From positions 18,996 to 82,995 of the forward strand of contig JANQMD010000042.1 in NCBI GenBank assembly GCA_028280265.1: a DNA stretch of 64,000 bases. The letters are read 5' to 3'. The notes under the pieces were generated by a model. That model had not been told where the DNA came from and did not search any database. It was given only the letters and a program-made list of their open reading frames with translations. Shown here piece after piece: positions 53,975 through 63,953 of this stretch; the first letter of the stretch is position 1, and every line of letters begins with the position of its first letter. The translations under genes were made by a program, and so were the position numbers. The stretch comes from Flavobacteriaceae bacterium. Lineage in GTDB: Bacteria > Bacteroidota > Bacteroidia > Flavobacteriales > Flavobacteriaceae.

Positions 53975-54313
53975 ATGAAAAAAGTAGAGGCAATTATTCG
54001 AAAATCAAAGTTTCGAGCAGTAAAAGAAGCTTTGCACGATGTAGGAGTGAATTTTTTCTCTTACTGGGATGTAACAGGATTGGGAAATGAAAAAGAAGGT
54101 CACGTATACAGAGGTGTAACCTATAGTACTAGTGATATTCAGAGAAGATATTTATCGATTGTTGTAAACGATGACTTTGAAGAAGTTACAGTGAAAGCAA
54201 TCATATCTGCAGGTGCTACCGGTGAAGTAGGTGATGGAAAGATATTCGTTTCTGACATTCTGGAATGCTACAGAATTCGTACAGGCGAAAAAGGAGGACA
54301 AACATTAAACTAA
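53975..54313 (+). CDS. glnK: Nitrogen regulatory protein PII
   Basis: This 112-residue PII protein has KKVEAIIRKSKFRAVKEAL at the start. A T-loop region (EKEGHVYRGVTYSTSD) keeps a tyrosine at the position modified in other PII proteins. The signature GEVGDGKIFVSDI and the end RIRTGEKGG are also present. PII trimers bind ATP/ADP and 2-oxoglutarate, and GlnK types block the Amt channel when nitrogen is sufficient. The gene is 23 bases upstream of amt, the classic pair. No uridylyltransferase gene is visible in the window. Confidence 0.92.
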   Translation: MKKVEAIIRKSKFRAVKEALHDVGVNFFSYWDVTGLGNEKEGHVYRGVTYSTSDIQRRYLSIVVNDDFEEVTVKAIISAGATGEVGDGKIFVSDILECYRIRTGEKGGQTLN

Positions 54314-54336
54314 TAACAGAATTGAATTAAAAGATT

Positions 54337-55575
54337 ATGGAATTATTAACTACAAATAATGTATGGATGATGGTCTGTACAGCACTCGTTTTCTTCATGC
54401 ATTTAGGGTTTGCATTTTTAGAAATCGGATTGACAAGACAAAAGAACACCATCAACATTCTATTTAAGAACATATTTATCATTACTGTTGGATTACTTCT
54501 TTACTGTTTAGTAGGATTCAACTTAATGTATCCTGGATTTGCAGAAGGATCATCTGGATTCTTTGGATTCGCAGGGTGGGGATTAGATGCGCCTTTAGCG
54601 AATGGGGCTCTAGATTTAGCTTACAATAAAGGCTATACGTATTGGACTGATTTCTTATTCCAAGGGATGTTTGCGGCTACCGCTGCTACCATTGTTTCTG
54701 GAGCTGTAGCTGAGCGTATTAAACTAGGACCTTTTATGATTTTTACCATCCTATATGTTGGATTTATTTATCCATGGGTTGGATCATGGAAATGGGGTGG
54801 AGGATTCTTAGATATGAGAGATACGCCATTCTACGATTTTGCAGGATCAACTCTCGTTCATTCTGTTGGTGGATGGGCTGCCTTAGTAGCTGTTTGGCTA
54901 TTGGGCTCTAGAATAGGAAAGTATAAAGATGGAAAAGCGCAAGCGATTCCTGGGCATAACATTCCTTTAGCAACCTCTGGAGTTTTAATTCTTTGGTTGG
55001 GCTGGTTTGGTTTCAACGGAGGTTCTGTATTATCAGCAGACCCAGCAGGAACATCATTAACATTGGTTACTACCTGTCTTGCAGCAGCAGCAGGAGGAGT
55101 CTTGGCCTTCCTAGTATCAACATTATTATACAAAAACTTCGATCTAACTATGTTCTTAAACGGAATTTTAGGAGGATTGGTTGGAATTACAGCAGGAGCA
55201 GATCAAATGTCACCAACTGATGCCATCGTAATTGGTGCGATTGCAGGGGCAATTATTGTATTTGCAGTATCTTTAATTGATAAGTTGAGATTAGATGATC
55301 CAGTTGGAGCCATTGCGGTACACTTAGTATGTGGTATTTGGGGAACTTTAGCTGTAGGAATCTTCGGAAACTTAGCAGGATGGGATCAATTTGTATCTCA
55401 GTTAGTAGGAGTAGGAGCTTACGCAGTAGTGTGTGTTGTATCGTCTTTCATAATAATTTTTGCTTTGAAAAAGACTGTGGGAATCAGAGTTTCAGAAAAA
55501 GAAGAGTTAGAAGGATTGGATAAATATGAGCATGGCATGAACACATATCCTGACTTTAGATTAAATGAGCACTAA
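54337..55575 (+). CDS. amtB: Ammonium transporter
   Basis: A 412-residue Amt/Mep/Rh channel with eleven helices. Key parts are AFLEIGLTRQKN, the signature DFAGSTLVHSVGGWAALV (first pore His), LGWFGFNGGS and AVHLVCGIWGTLAVG (second pore His). A typical short cytoplasmic tail follows (YEHGMNTYPDFRLNEH). It conducts ammonium into the cell under control of the PII protein. A strong hairpin terminator follows about 60 bases after the stop, separating it from gltB. Confidence 0.95.
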   Translation: MELLTTNNVWMMVCTALVFFMHLGFAFLEIGLTRQKNTINILFKNIFIITVGLLLYCLVGFNLMYPGFAEGSSGFFGFAGWGLDAPLANGALDLAYNKGYTYWTDFLFQGMFAATAATIVSGAVAERIKLGPFMIFTILYVGFIYPWVGSWKWGGGFLDMRDTPFYDFAGSTLVHSVGGWAALVAVWLLGSRIGKYKDGKAQAIPGHNIPLATSGVLILWLGWFGFNGGSVLSADPAGTSLTLVTTCLAAAAGGVLAFLVSTLLYKNFDLTMFLNGILGGLVGITAGADQMSPTDAIVIGAIAGAIIVFAVSLIDKLRLDDPVGAIAVHLVCGIWGTLAVGIFGNLAGWDQFVSQLVGVGAYAVVCVVSSFIIIFALKKTVGIRVSEKEELEGLDKYEHGMNTYPDFRLNEH

Positions 55576-55633
55576 TAGTTAACCGATAAGTTCAACACAA
55601 CTAAAAAGAAGAGAATGTATTTTCTCTATCCAG

Positions 55634-55663
55634 CCTGCAAGGTTATATAACCTTGCAGGTTTT
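55634..55663 (+). terminator. Terminator after amtB
   Basis: A perfect 26-base palindrome (55634-55659, arms CCTGCAAGGTTAT and its complement) is followed by four T residues. The arm CCTGCAAGGTT recurs in intergenic hairpins of many flavobacteria. The short T-run makes it a moderate terminator, perhaps acting in both directions. Confidence 0.7.
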
Positions 55664-55697
55664 AAGTCGAAATAGAAATAAATAAAAGTTTAGAAGT

Positions 55698-58600
55698 ATG
55701 GAAGATCAGGGATTGTATTTAAGTGAATTTGAAAGAGACAACTGTGGAGCAGGATTTATATGTAATTTGAAAGGAGAAAAATCCAATCAAATTATTCATG
55801 ATGCTCTAGAAATATTAATCAAATTAGAACATCGTGGAGCTGTAAGCTCAGATGGAAGAACAGGTGATGGAGCAGGAATTCTCATCGATATTCCACACGA
55901 GTTTTTTAAACGTGTGTGCGATTTTGAAATCCCAGAACCTCGCGAATATGCGGTAGGGCAAGTGTTTCTTCCAAAGAAATTCAACCAAAGTGCTTTCTGT
56001 CAAGACATTCTTGAACAAGAATTAAAACTCCAAGGGTTAAAAACTCTAGGTTGGCGTGATGTTCCTGTGGATACTTCAAACTTAGGAACAATAGCAGCGC
56101 AAACACAACCAAAAACAAAACAAATTTTTGTTGGAAAGGGTGAAGAGGAGTTGACAGACTTGCAATTCAATGCAAAATTATTTGCAGCTCGTAAGATAGC
56201 TGAGCATGAAATTGAAAAATCAAAAATCTCTGAAAGTAAATACTTTTACTTGCCTAGTTTTTCAACGACAACAATTATCTACAAAGGATTGTTGATGCCT
56301 GAAGATATCGGACGTTTCTATGTAGATTTAAGACAGCCCGATTTGGTAACCAGACTTGCTTTGGTACACCAACGTTTCTCAACCAATACCTTTCCATCAT
56401 GGGATTTGGCACAGCCATTTAGATTCATGTGTCACAATGGTGAGATCAACACCTTAAAAGGAAACATTAGTAGAATGAACGCCCGTCAAGAACTGATGAA
56501 GAGCGATTTGTTTGGTGATGATATAGAAAGAATCTTTCCTGTGATCACCGAAGGAAAATCAGATTCAGCTTCTATGGATATGGCAGTAGAATTACTACTA
56601 ATGACTGGTAGATCTCTACCTGAAGTCATGATGATGATGGTGCCAGAGGCTTGGGAAAAAGACACCACTATGGACGATAAAAAGAAGGCGTTCTACGAAT
56701 ACAATTCGTGCATTATGGAACCGTGGGATGGCCCAGCTTCTGTGCCGTTTACCGATGGGAATTACATTGGAGCTTTATTAGACAGAAACGGATTGCGTCC
56801 GTCAAGATATACCGTGACTAAGAATGGAAACGTTGTGATGTCTTCGGAGATTGGTGTCTTAAATATCAAACCAGAAAATGTTGTAAGACATGGACGTTTA
56901 GAGCCAGGGAAAATGTTCTTAGTAGACATGAATGCAGGTCGAATTATTGAGGACGAAGAGATTAAGAAAGATATTGTATCCAAACACCCCTACAGAAAGT
57001 GGATTAAACAAAATACGCTTCCATTGGGTGACATACCTTATACAAACAACACAATTCCCGTTGAACAAACGGACTATACAACACGACTAAGATTATTTGG
57101 ATACACAACAGAAGAGATCAATCATGTGATTGAACCAATGGCTGTCAATGCAAAGGAAGCCATCGGTTCCATGGGAACGGACACGCCTTTAGCTGTTTTA
57201 TCAGATAGACCTCAGTTGTTGTACAACTATTTCAAACAACTTTTTGCCCAGGTAACCAATCCGCCTTTGGATGGAATTCGCGAAGAGATTATCACAGATA
57301 TTAGTCTAGCCATTGGAGCAGATCGAAACATATTTAATGTCATTCCTGAGCAAGCAAAAAAACTACGCATTCAGAATCCAGTAATCTCTAATGAAGATTT
57401 AGACAAGATCAAGAATGTAAAGCATCCAGAATTCCAAGCAACCTCCATTCCCATTCTTTTTCCATTAGATGAAGGAGTGAATGGAATTGAAAGAGCTTTG
57501 GATAGAATTTTGGTAGAGGCAGTAAAAGCGGTGGATGCTGGTTCGAATATCATCATTCTTTCTGATAGAGGGGTGACCAAAGAAATGGCCCCGATTCCAG
57601 CATTGCTAGCATGTTCGTACTTGCATCATTCACTGAATAAGAAAGGAAAACGTTCCAAATTTGGAATCATCTTAGAATCTGCTGAACCGAGAGAACCGCA
57701 TCATTTTGCAACCTTATTTGGTTATGGAGCGAGTGCGATTAATCCCTACATGGTCAATGAAATCATTGCCAAGCAAGTAGAGAAAGGAGTGATCAAAAAT
57801 GTAAAAGCTGACGAAGCCGTTCAGAACTTTAACAAAGCCATAGGAAAAGGATTGTTGAAGATCATGAACAAGATTGGAATCTCAACATTACACTCGTATA
57901 GAGCTTCTCAGATTTTCGAAATTCTCGGATTGAAAAAAGCATTTACTGACAAATACTTCCCAGGAACCCCATCGCGTATTGGTGGAATTGGATTGTATGT
58001 TCTACAAAAAGACATTTACAAGCGTTGCAAAGAATCTTATAGAGACCAAGAGATTGATAATGTATTAGATTTAGAAGTAGGAGGCGATTATCGTTGGAGA
58101 CGAAATGGAGAAAGACATATGTTCAATCCAACCACCGTTTCTAAGCTGCAACAAGCAGTTCGTTTGAAAAGCAAAGAAAGCTATAAAACCTATTCGGATA
58201 AGATCAACAAGCAATCCAAAGAATTAATGACTCTACGTGGATTGTTTGAATTTACCAACCTAGATCCGATTCCAATTGAAGAAGTAGAACCTTGGACAGA
58301 AATCGTAAAGCGTTTTAAAACGGGAGCGATGTCTTATGGATCGATCAGTGCTGAGGCACATGAGAATTTAGCCATTGCAATGAATAGAATTGGTGGGAAA
58401 TCCAACTCTGGTGAAGGTGGAGAAAATAAAAACCGTTTCAAGAAATTATCAAATGGAGATTCTAAGAATAGCGCTATCAAACAAGTGGCTTCAGGTCGAT
58501 TTGGTGTGACAAGTAATTACTTGACCAATGCCAAAGAGATACAGATAAAAATGGCACAAGGAGCCAAGCCAGGTGAAGGTGGACAATTACCAGGTAAGAA

Positions 58601-60206
58601 AGTATTGCCTTGGATTGCTGAGGTGAGAAACTCAACGCCTTATGTAGGATTGATTTCACCACCACCACATCACGATATTTATTCGATCGAGGATTTGGCA
58701 CAGCTAATCTTTGACTTGAAAAATGCCAATAGAGATGCGAGAATCAATGTGAAATTAGTGTCAAAAGTTGGAGTAGGTACCATTGCTGCTGGGGTTGCCA
58801 AAGCTAAAGCAGACGTGGTTTTAATCTCTGGTTTCGATGGAGGAACAGGAGCCTCGCCGTTGACCTCGCTTAAACATGCAGGATTACCATGGGAATTAGG
58901 AATTGCGGAAGCACAGCAAACATTAGTGTTGAACAATTTGAGAAATCGAGTTGTCGTAGAATGCGATGGTCAGTTAAAGACAGGACGTGATGTTGCCATA
59001 GCCTGTTTGCTAGGAGCCGAGGAATTCGGATTTGCTACTGCTCCATTGGTAGCATCAGGATGTATCATGATGCGTCAATGTCACTTGAATACTTGTCCAG
59101 TTGGAATTGCAACGCAAGACCCAGAATTGAGAAAGAACTTCAAAGGAACACCGGAGCACGTGATCAATTTCATGTATTTCGTTGCTGAAGAAGTGCGTCA
59201 GATTATGGCATCACTTGGTTTCAGATCGATCAACGAAATGGTGGGACAAGTACAAAAAATCAATGCGAGTCCAGCCGTAGATCACTACAAAGCAAAAGGA
59301 GTCGATTTATCAGCCATCTTATATCAACCAAAAGTAGATGGAAATCCTATTTTGCATAATACGGATGTTCAAAATCACAACCTAGATAAGGTTTTAGACT
59401 TGAAGATTATTGACGATGCAAAAGCTTCTATCAAGAACAAACAACCTTTGGAGTTGAATTATTCGATTCAAAATACCAATCGATCTGTGGGAGCCATTAC
59501 CAGTAATGAAATTTCCAAGTTACATGGAGAAGAAGGACTACCAGAGAATACCTTAACCTTAAACTTTAAAGGCTCTGCAGGGCAAAGCTTTGGAGCCTTT
59601 GCCACGCATGGATTAACCATGACAGTAGATGGAGAAACCAATGATTATCTCGGAAAGGGACTGTCGGGAGGCAAGATCATCGTAAAGAAACCGAAAGAAG
59701 CTGATTTTAAAGCAGAAGAGAATATCATTGTAGGTAATGTTTGTTTCTATGGAGCTGTAAAAGGTGAAGCCTATATCAACGGAATAGCAGGAGAACGTTT
59801 CTGCGTAAGAAATTCAGGTGTTACTGCAGTTGTAGAAGGAATTGGAGATCATGGATGTGAGTATATGACAGGTGGAAAGGTCGTTGTTCTTGGGAAAACA
59901 GGACGAAACTTTGCAGCAGGAATGAGTGGTGGTATTGCTTATGTGTACGACCCTTCGCATCAATTTAGAAATGAATTATGCAATTTAGAAATGGTAGAAT
60001 TGGTGCATTTGGAGACTGAAGATCAACATGAGTTGAAAGGTTTAGTGAAGAAGCATACAGAGTACACCGATAGCGCTTTGGCAAAACAGATTCTAAGTGA
60101 TTGGGAAGTCAATAAAATGGATTTCATTAAAGTGTATCCAACCGATTACCGATTAGCATTAGAGAGATTAAAACAAGAAAAAACAAAACAAAAATTAACA
60201 GCATAG
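55698..60206 (+). CDS. gltB: Glutamate synthase large subunit
   Basis: This 1502-residue protein is a complete GOGAT large subunit. A short propeptide of 15 residues precedes Cys16 ([12 protein letters not shown]), the nucleophile of the glutaminase domain. Next come the central linker, the FMN synthase domain ([35 protein letters not shown]), the 3Fe-4S cysteines in [16 protein letters not shown] (about 1120-1135) and a C-terminal beta-helix domain (GXGXG repeats, GKIIVKKP and [14 protein letters not shown]). It makes two glutamates from glutamine and 2-oxoglutarate with GltD. The gene is 122 bases after amtB and 2 before gltD. Confidence 0.95.
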   Translation: MEDQGLYLSEFERDNCGAGFICNLKGEKSNQIIHDALEILIKLEHRGAVSSDGRTGDGAGILIDIPHEFFKRVCDFEIPEPREYAVGQVFLPKKFNQSAFCQDILEQELKLQGLKTLGWRDVPVDTSNLGTIAAQTQPKTKQIFVGKGEEELTDLQFNAKLFAARKIAEHEIEKSKISESKYFYLPSFSTTTIIYKGLLMPEDIGRFYVDLRQPDLVTRLALVHQRFSTNTFPSWDLAQPFRFMCHNGEINTLKGNISRMNARQELMKSDLFGDDIERIFPVITEGKSDSASMDMAVELLLMTGRSLPEVMMMMVPEAWEKDTTMDDKKKAFYEYNSCIMEPWDGPASVPFTDGNYIGALLDRNGLRPSRYTVTKNGNVVMSSEIGVLNIKPENVVRHGRLEPGKMFLVDMNAGRIIEDEEIKKDIVSKHPYRKWIKQNTLPLGDIPYTNNTIPVEQTDYTTRLRLFGYTTEEINHVIEPMAVNAKEAIGSMGTDTPLAVLSDRPQLLYNYFKQLFAQVTNPPLDGIREEIITDISLAIGADRNIFNVIPEQAKKLRIQNPVISNEDLDKIKNVKHPEFQATSIPILFPLDEGVNGIERALDRILVEAVKAVDAGSNIIILSDRGVTKEMAPIPALLACSYLHHSLNKKGKRSKFGIILESAEPREPHHFATLFGYGASAINPYMVNEIIAKQVEKGVIKNVKADEAVQNFNKAIGKGLLKIMNKIGISTLHSYRASQIFEILGLKKAFTDKYFPGTPSRIGGIGLYVLQKDIYKRCKESYRDQEIDNVLDLEVGGDYRWRRNGERHMFNPTTVSKLQQAVRLKSKESYKTYSDKINKQSKELMTLRGLFEFTNLDPIPIEEVEPWTEIVKRFKTGAMSYGSISAEAHENLAIAMNRIGGKSNSGEGGENKNRFKKLSNGDSKNSAIKQVASGRFGVTSNYLTNAKEIQIKMAQGAKPGEGGQLPGKKVLPWIAEVRNSTPYVGLISPPPHHDIYSIEDLAQLIFDLKNANRDARINVKLVSKVGVGTIAAGVAKAKADVVLISGFDGGTGASPLTSLKHAGLPWELGIAEAQQTLVLNNLRNRVVVECDGQLKTGRDVAIACLLGAEEFGFATAPLVASGCIMMRQCHLNTCPVGIATQDPELRKNFKGTPEHVINFMYFVAEEVRQIMASLGFRSINEMVGQVQKINASPAVDHYKAKGVDLSAILYQPKVDGNPILHNTDVQNHNLDKVLDLKIIDDAKASIKNKQPLELNYSIQNTNRSVGAITSNEISKLHGEEGLPENTLTLNFKGSAGQSFGAFATHGLTMTVDGETNDYLGKGLSGGKIIVKKPKEADFKAEENIIVGNVCFYGAVKGEAYINGIAGERFCVRNSGVTAVVEGIGDHGCEYMTGGKVVVLGKTGRNFAAGMSGGIAYVYDPSHQFRNELCNLEMVELVHLETEDQHELKGLVKKHTEYTDSALAKQILSDWEVNKMDFIKVYPTDYRLALERLKQEKTKQKLTA

Positions 60207-60208
60207 TC

Positions 60209-61672
60209 ATGGGAGAATTAGGAGGTTTTAAAAAGTACGAGAGAAAACAGGAGATCAACGCTGCTGTTACTGATAGAGTTAAAAATTACGACGAGTTCAC
60301 ATCACCTTTGTCTATTGCTGAACAACAAAAACAAGGTTCACGTTGTATGGATTGTGGAATTCCATTTTGCCATAGCGGTTGTCCGCTAGGGAACTTGATT
60401 CCAGATTTTAATGATATGGTCCATCAAGGTGAATGGAAAAAAGCTTTGGAGATTTTACATTCCACTAACAATTTCCCTGAGTTTACAGGAAGATTATGTC
60501 CGGCACCTTGTGAAAAAGCTTGCGTTTTAGGAATCATTGATGAGCCCGTAGCAATTGAAAATATTGAGAAGTACATCATTGAAAAAGGCTTTCAAGAAGG
60601 TTGGATCAAAGTCAAAAAACCTGAAAAGAGAACTGGAAAAACAGTGGCGATTATTGGATCTGGACCAGCAGGGCTAGCCGCTGCTCAACAATTAAATAGA
60701 GCTGGACACTCAGTCACTGTTTTTGAAAGGGATGATAGAATTGGAGGCCTGTTACGATACGGAATTCCTAACTTTAAATTAGAGAAAAAGATAATTGACA
60801 GACGCTTGGTTATTCTTGAAGCTGAAGGAATCACTTTCAAAACCAATGTGAATGTGGGAGTGAATTACGATGTTGCGAAATTGAAACAATTTGATGCGGT
60901 TTTATTGGCAGGAGGTGCTACCATGGCAAGAAGCATTCCTATTCCTGGGAATGATGCAAAAGGAGTCGTTCAAGCAATGGACTTCTTAACACGTCAAACC
61001 AAAGCGCTATTCAATAAGAAAGAAGAAAAAAATGTAATCAGTGCCGAAGGAAAAGATGTGATCGTCATTGGCGGAGGAGATACAGGCTCAGACTGTGTTG
61101 GAACTTCCAACAGACATGGTGCAAAATCGGTGACCAATTTCGAGATTATGCCAAAGCCACCTATGGTACGAAGCGAATCTACACCTTGGCCATTTTGGCC
61201 ATTACAGTTGAAAACCAGTACATCACACGAAGAAGGTTGTGATCGTAACTGGTTGGTAAACACAAAGGAATTCATTAAAAATGAAAAGGGTGAATTGACA
61301 GCTTTAAGAACGGTAGAGGTTTCATGGAAAACCATTCCAGGTCAGCGTCCACAATTGATCGAAAAAGAAGGATCGGAAAAGGTTTGGCCTTGCGACTTGG
61401 CTTTATTGGCACTCGGATTTACAGGACCAGAGAAAACTTTGCCAGAACAATTAGGGTTAAAGTTAGATATGAGAGGCAATGTAAATGCATCTACTTCTGA
61501 TTATGCCACCAATGTTTCAGGAATTTTTACCGCAGGAGACATGCGCAGGGGTCAGTCGTTAATCGTTTGGGCTATTTCAGAAGGTCGTCAAGCAGCTCAT
61601 CATATCGATGCTTTTTTAATGGGAAGCTCTCGATTACCTCTAAAAGACAACAACGATTTATTAAGTGCATAA
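60209..61672 (+). CDS. gltD: Glutamate synthase small subunit
   Basis: A 487-residue flavoprotein. The N-terminal Fe-S motifs are CMDCGIPFCHSGCPLGNLIPD and LCPAPCEKACVLG; the FAD site is IIGSGPAGLAAAQQL (about 148-162) and the NADPH site VIGGGDTGSDCVG. The end TAGDMRRGQSLIVWAISEGRQAA is invariant in the family. It passes electrons from NAD(P)H to the synthase active site of GltB. Starting 2 bases after gltB, it completes an assimilation pathway with the ammonium transporter upstream. Confidence 0.95.
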   Translation: MGELGGFKKYERKQEINAAVTDRVKNYDEFTSPLSIAEQQKQGSRCMDCGIPFCHSGCPLGNLIPDFNDMVHQGEWKKALEILHSTNNFPEFTGRLCPAPCEKACVLGIIDEPVAIENIEKYIIEKGFQEGWIKVKKPEKRTGKTVAIIGSGPAGLAAAQQLNRAGHSVTVFERDDRIGGLLRYGIPNFKLEKKIIDRRLVILEAEGITFKTNVNVGVNYDVAKLKQFDAVLLAGGATMARSIPIPGNDAKGVVQAMDFLTRQTKALFNKKEEKNVISAEGKDVIVIGGGDTGSDCVGTSNRHGAKSVTNFEIMPKPPMVRSESTPWPFWPLQLKTSTSHEEGCDRNWLVNTKEFIKNEKGELTALRTVEVSWKTIPGQRPQLIEKEGSEKVWPCDLALLALGFTGPEKTLPEQLGLKLDMRGNVNASTSDYATNVSGIFTAGDMRRGQSLIVWAISEGRQAAHHIDAFLMGSSRLPLKDNNDLLSA

Positions 61673-61678
61673 CTGACA

Positions 61679-61758
61679 TGCCCCCTCTTAATCTTTCCTG
61701 CCTTGATGAATAGACGGACTCAAGCAGGGAAGTTTATACTCTCCCCATTGAGGGGGCA
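61679..61758. repeat. Nested inverted repeat element
   Basis: Outer arms TGCCCCCTC (61679-61687) and GAGGGGGCA (61750-61758) are perfect complements. An inner pair, TTTCCTGCCTTGA (61694-61706) and TCAAGCAGGGAA (61720-61731), pairs with small bulges. The whole folds as an 80-base cruciform or hairpin. It resembles small non-autonomous intergenic elements found in several copies in Bacteroidota genomes, and may serve as a gltD terminator although no T-run follows. Confidence 0.6.
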
Positions 61759-61852
61759 GTAATGTAATATGGTATTGAGCGTTTATGATGAATTGCTAAG
61801 CTATGACCAAGTATGTTTGAGTTTTAGTATCTTCATAAAAGATATTATTGTA

Positions 61853-61860
61853 TATCTTTG
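61853..61860 (+). promoter_or_regulatory. -7-like box before the YwqK-like lipoprotein gene
   Basis: TATCTTTG matches TAnnTTTG. A TTG (61817-61819) lies 33 bases upstream, longer than the normal spacing. Expected transcription start near 61867 would leave almost no leader for the ATG at 61872, favouring the later ATGs at 61881 or 61887. Confidence 0.4.
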
Positions 61861-61886
61861 ACCGTAATTAAATGCTGAAAATGACT

Positions 61887-62903
61887 ATGAAAAATTATCT
61901 ATTGAATACATTTCTTTTATTCTGTTTTATACTTCAATTTCTTATTTCATGTGCTGAGCCTGAACCTACGAAGGATAAAAATGGTATTCTATTATTTGAA
62001 AACCTTAAAACAGAATCTAAAAAACCTCCTATGTTTTTTAAAGGAGAGAAATACACTGGGGCAATTGTTAAGTATTACGGAGATGGCACCTTAGAGTTTG
62101 AAGGCTCTTACGAAGAAGGTGTTAAAATTGGACCCTGGAAATACTATCATGAAGATGGTAAATTAAAAAGGGAAGAAACTGCTCAACCTTCTGAGGGAGA
62201 TTATCATGTTAAGACCTATCGAAGGAGGAATGGAATACTTTATACTGAGTTGATTGGAAAAGGAGAGGATACCATTCATTTTAAGAAGTACCACCATAAT
62301 GGTACGCTTGGTCAGGAGCTTAAGAATGATGGGAAAAGACTATTCCAAAAATGGACTTCATTTGGAAAACTATATCATTATGATAGTGAAGATTCAATTG
62401 TATACACAATGAACACCAAAACAAAAGAGTTTACCCATAAGGGATTGTATGAAAATGGTAAGAAAACAGGCTTTTGGTTCAAACATTATAGAAATGGTAA
62501 CAAACAATATGAGAAGACCTATGTGTCTGGAAAGCTGGTTGGAAAAGCCATTGAATATTATCATAATGGAAATATAGAGAGAATATGGAATTACAATGAG
62601 CTTGGATTATTAGAAGGAGAATATTTAAGCTATCGTTTTGATGGATCCTTATTTGTTTCTGGTCAATATGATCATCTTGGGAAAAAAACTGGAATATGGT
62701 TGTATTATAATGCAAGTGGACAAAGAACTGGACTTAAAAATTACAAGCTCAATCAACTTAATGGATATTATGAAGATTACAACTCTTACGGTGTTATAAG
62801 AGAGAAAGGATACTACCAGAATAACAGAAGGGTAGGTATTTGGTACTACTATGATAAATATGGAAGGCTACTCCGTGAAGTAGACGAAGGGGAAAGTTCT
62901 TAA
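61887..62903 (+). CDS. YwqK-like MORN-type repeat lipoprotein
   Basis: From the ATG at 61887 this is 338 residues with a lipoprotein signal (LLFCFILQFLISCAEPEP). Then come about ten short repeats of the form G-x-W-x-Y-Y-x-x-x-G-x-L (for example GPWKYYHEDGKLKRE and GIWYYYDKYGRLLRE). The repeats match the MORN-related YwqK family. Named members were described as antitoxins, but no toxin gene is adjacent and the lipid anchor argues for an envelope role. Two upstream in-frame ATGs (61872, 61881) are less likely, given the promoter-like box and signal peptide. Confidence 0.75.
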   Translation: MKNYLLNTFLLFCFILQFLISCAEPEPTKDKNGILLFENLKTESKKPPMFFKGEKYTGAIVKYYGDGTLEFEGSYEEGVKIGPWKYYHEDGKLKREETAQPSEGDYHVKTYRRRNGILYTELIGKGEDTIHFKKYHHNGTLGQELKNDGKRLFQKWTSFGKLYHYDSEDSIVYTMNTKTKEFTHKGLYENGKKTGFWFKHYRNGNKQYEKTYVSGKLVGKAIEYYHNGNIERIWNYNELGLLEGEYLSYRFDGSLFVSGQYDHLGKKTGIWLYYNASGQRTGLKNYKLNQLNGYYEDYNSYGVIREKGYYQNNRRVGIWYYYDKYGRLLREVDEGESS

Positions 62904-62924
62904 AGAGAACTAATAATAACTAAT

Positions 62925-63641
62925 CTACATCTCCATAGAGTGATAGACGTTTTGCACATCATCGTCATCTTCTAACTTTTCCAAAAGCTTTTCTACGTCT
63001 GCTTGTTGTTCTTCAGAGAGTTTGGCCGTAGAAGTTGGAATGCGTTCAAACCCAGAAGAAAGAATCTCCACATTATTTTCCTCAAAAAAAGATTGAATAG
63101 CACCAAATTGTTCAAAAGGAGCATAGATAATAACACCTTCCTCATCTACAAAGACTTCTTCTACATCAAAATCAATGAGTTCTAACTCTAACTCTTCCAT
63201 ATCAATAGAGATGTCTTCCTTTTTTACTGTAAAGTTACAGGTATGGTCGAACATAAATACTACAGAACCAGAAGTGCCTAGGTTTCCTTCACATTTGTTA
63301 AAAGCAGCTCTTACATTGGCAACTGTTCTATTGTTGTTATTGGTAGCAGTCTCTACAAGAATGGCTACTCCATGTGGTGCATAACCTTCAAATAAAACTT
63401 CCTTATAGTTGGCGGTATCTTTGTCGGATGCTTTTTTAATGGCGCGCTCAATATTATCCTTAGGCATATTGGCAGCCTTGGCATTTTGAATAACGGCTCG
63501 CAAACGTGAATTAGTTTCTGGATTAGGCCCGGCTTCTTTTACAGCCATGACAATATCTTTCCCAATTCTGGTAAACGTTTTAGCCATTGCAGACCAACGT
63601 TTCATTTTACGTGCTTTACGAAATTCAAATGCTCTTCCCAT
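62925..63641 (-). CDS. YebC/PmpR family regulator or translation factor
   Basis: This 238-residue protein starts MGRAFEFRKARKMKRWSAMAK, has GPNPETNSRLRAVIQNAKAANMPKDNIERAI and the conserved YEVLFEGYAPHG-like segment (NYKEVLFEGYAPHGVAILVE). It ends in KLEDDDDVQNVYHSME. Members have been described as DNA-binding regulators and as ribosome factors relieving stalling at prolines. Length and motifs are typical. It is convergent with the lipoprotein gene, 21 bases apart. Upstream is a repeat-rich spacer. Confidence 0.92.
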   Translation of the reverse strand: MGRAFEFRKARKMKRWSAMAKTFTRIGKDIVMAVKEAGPNPETNSRLRAVIQNAKAANMPKDNIERAIKKASDKDTANYKEVLFEGYAPHGVAILVETATNNNNRTVANVRAAFNKCEGNLGTSGSVVFMFDHTCNFTVKKEDISIDMEELELELIDFDVEEVFVDEEGVIIYAPFEQFGAIQSFFEENNVEILSSGFERIPTSTAKLSEEQQADVEKLLEKLEDDDDVQNVYHSMEM

Positions 63642-63643
63642 AT

Positions 63644-63700
63644 TTAGTTATTAGTGCTTAGTATTGTTAGTTATTAGTTATTAGTTGTTAGTTGTTGTTG
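63644..63700. repeat. Degenerate TTAGTTA/TTAGTTG heptanucleotide tract
   Basis: TTAGTTA or close variants (TTAGTGC, TTAGTAT, TTAGTTG) recur with mostly 7-base spacing directly before the YebC start codon, then shift to GTT triplets. The tract lies where the YebC leader would be, so copy number could affect its expression. Confidence 0.6.
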
Positions 63701-63763
63701 CGAGGCTTTAGCCGAAGCAATCTCAATATGTTGACTTTTGTTTTTAAACAGATTCTTTCACTT

Positions 63764-63824
63764 CCATTTCGACTTATTTCGACAAGCTCAATACAGGTCG
63801 CTCAATGTCCGTTCAGAATGACAT
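63764..63824. repeat. Likely dispersed intergenic repeat
   Basis: The sequence contains TTTCGACAAGCTCAATAC followed by GGTCGCTCAATGTCC and TTCAGAATGACA. From memory of flavobacterial genomes, such phrases recur in many spacers. It is more GC-rich than its surroundings. Only one copy is in this window, so the repeat status is not shown here. Confidence 0.4.
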
Positions 63825-63866
63825 ATTTGTAAATATATTTTGTTATTCAAGATTCAAAAATTTTCA

Positions 63867-63880
63867 CATTGCTACATTAA
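63867..63880. repeat. CATTGCTACATTAA second copy
   Basis: Identical to 37463-37476 and surrounded by similar CATTA/TTATT-rich low-complexity sequence. Two exact copies in one 64 kb window, both in intergenic context, suggest a dispersed spacer repeat. Confidence 0.5.
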
Positions 63881-63953
63881 CTTATTATTCATTCTATCAT
63901 TAACTCATTACCTTATTAAATCATTGAGTATTGTAAATCTATTTTTGAACTTT

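Noticed and set aside
60994..61335. Antisense open frame of 113 codons inside gltD
   Set aside because: The gltD motifs on the plus strand are unambiguous, and the antisense product has no family features.
61887..62903. Toxin-antitoxin module
   Set aside because: Only the family name suggests it; no toxin gene is adjacent and the protein has a lipoprotein signal.
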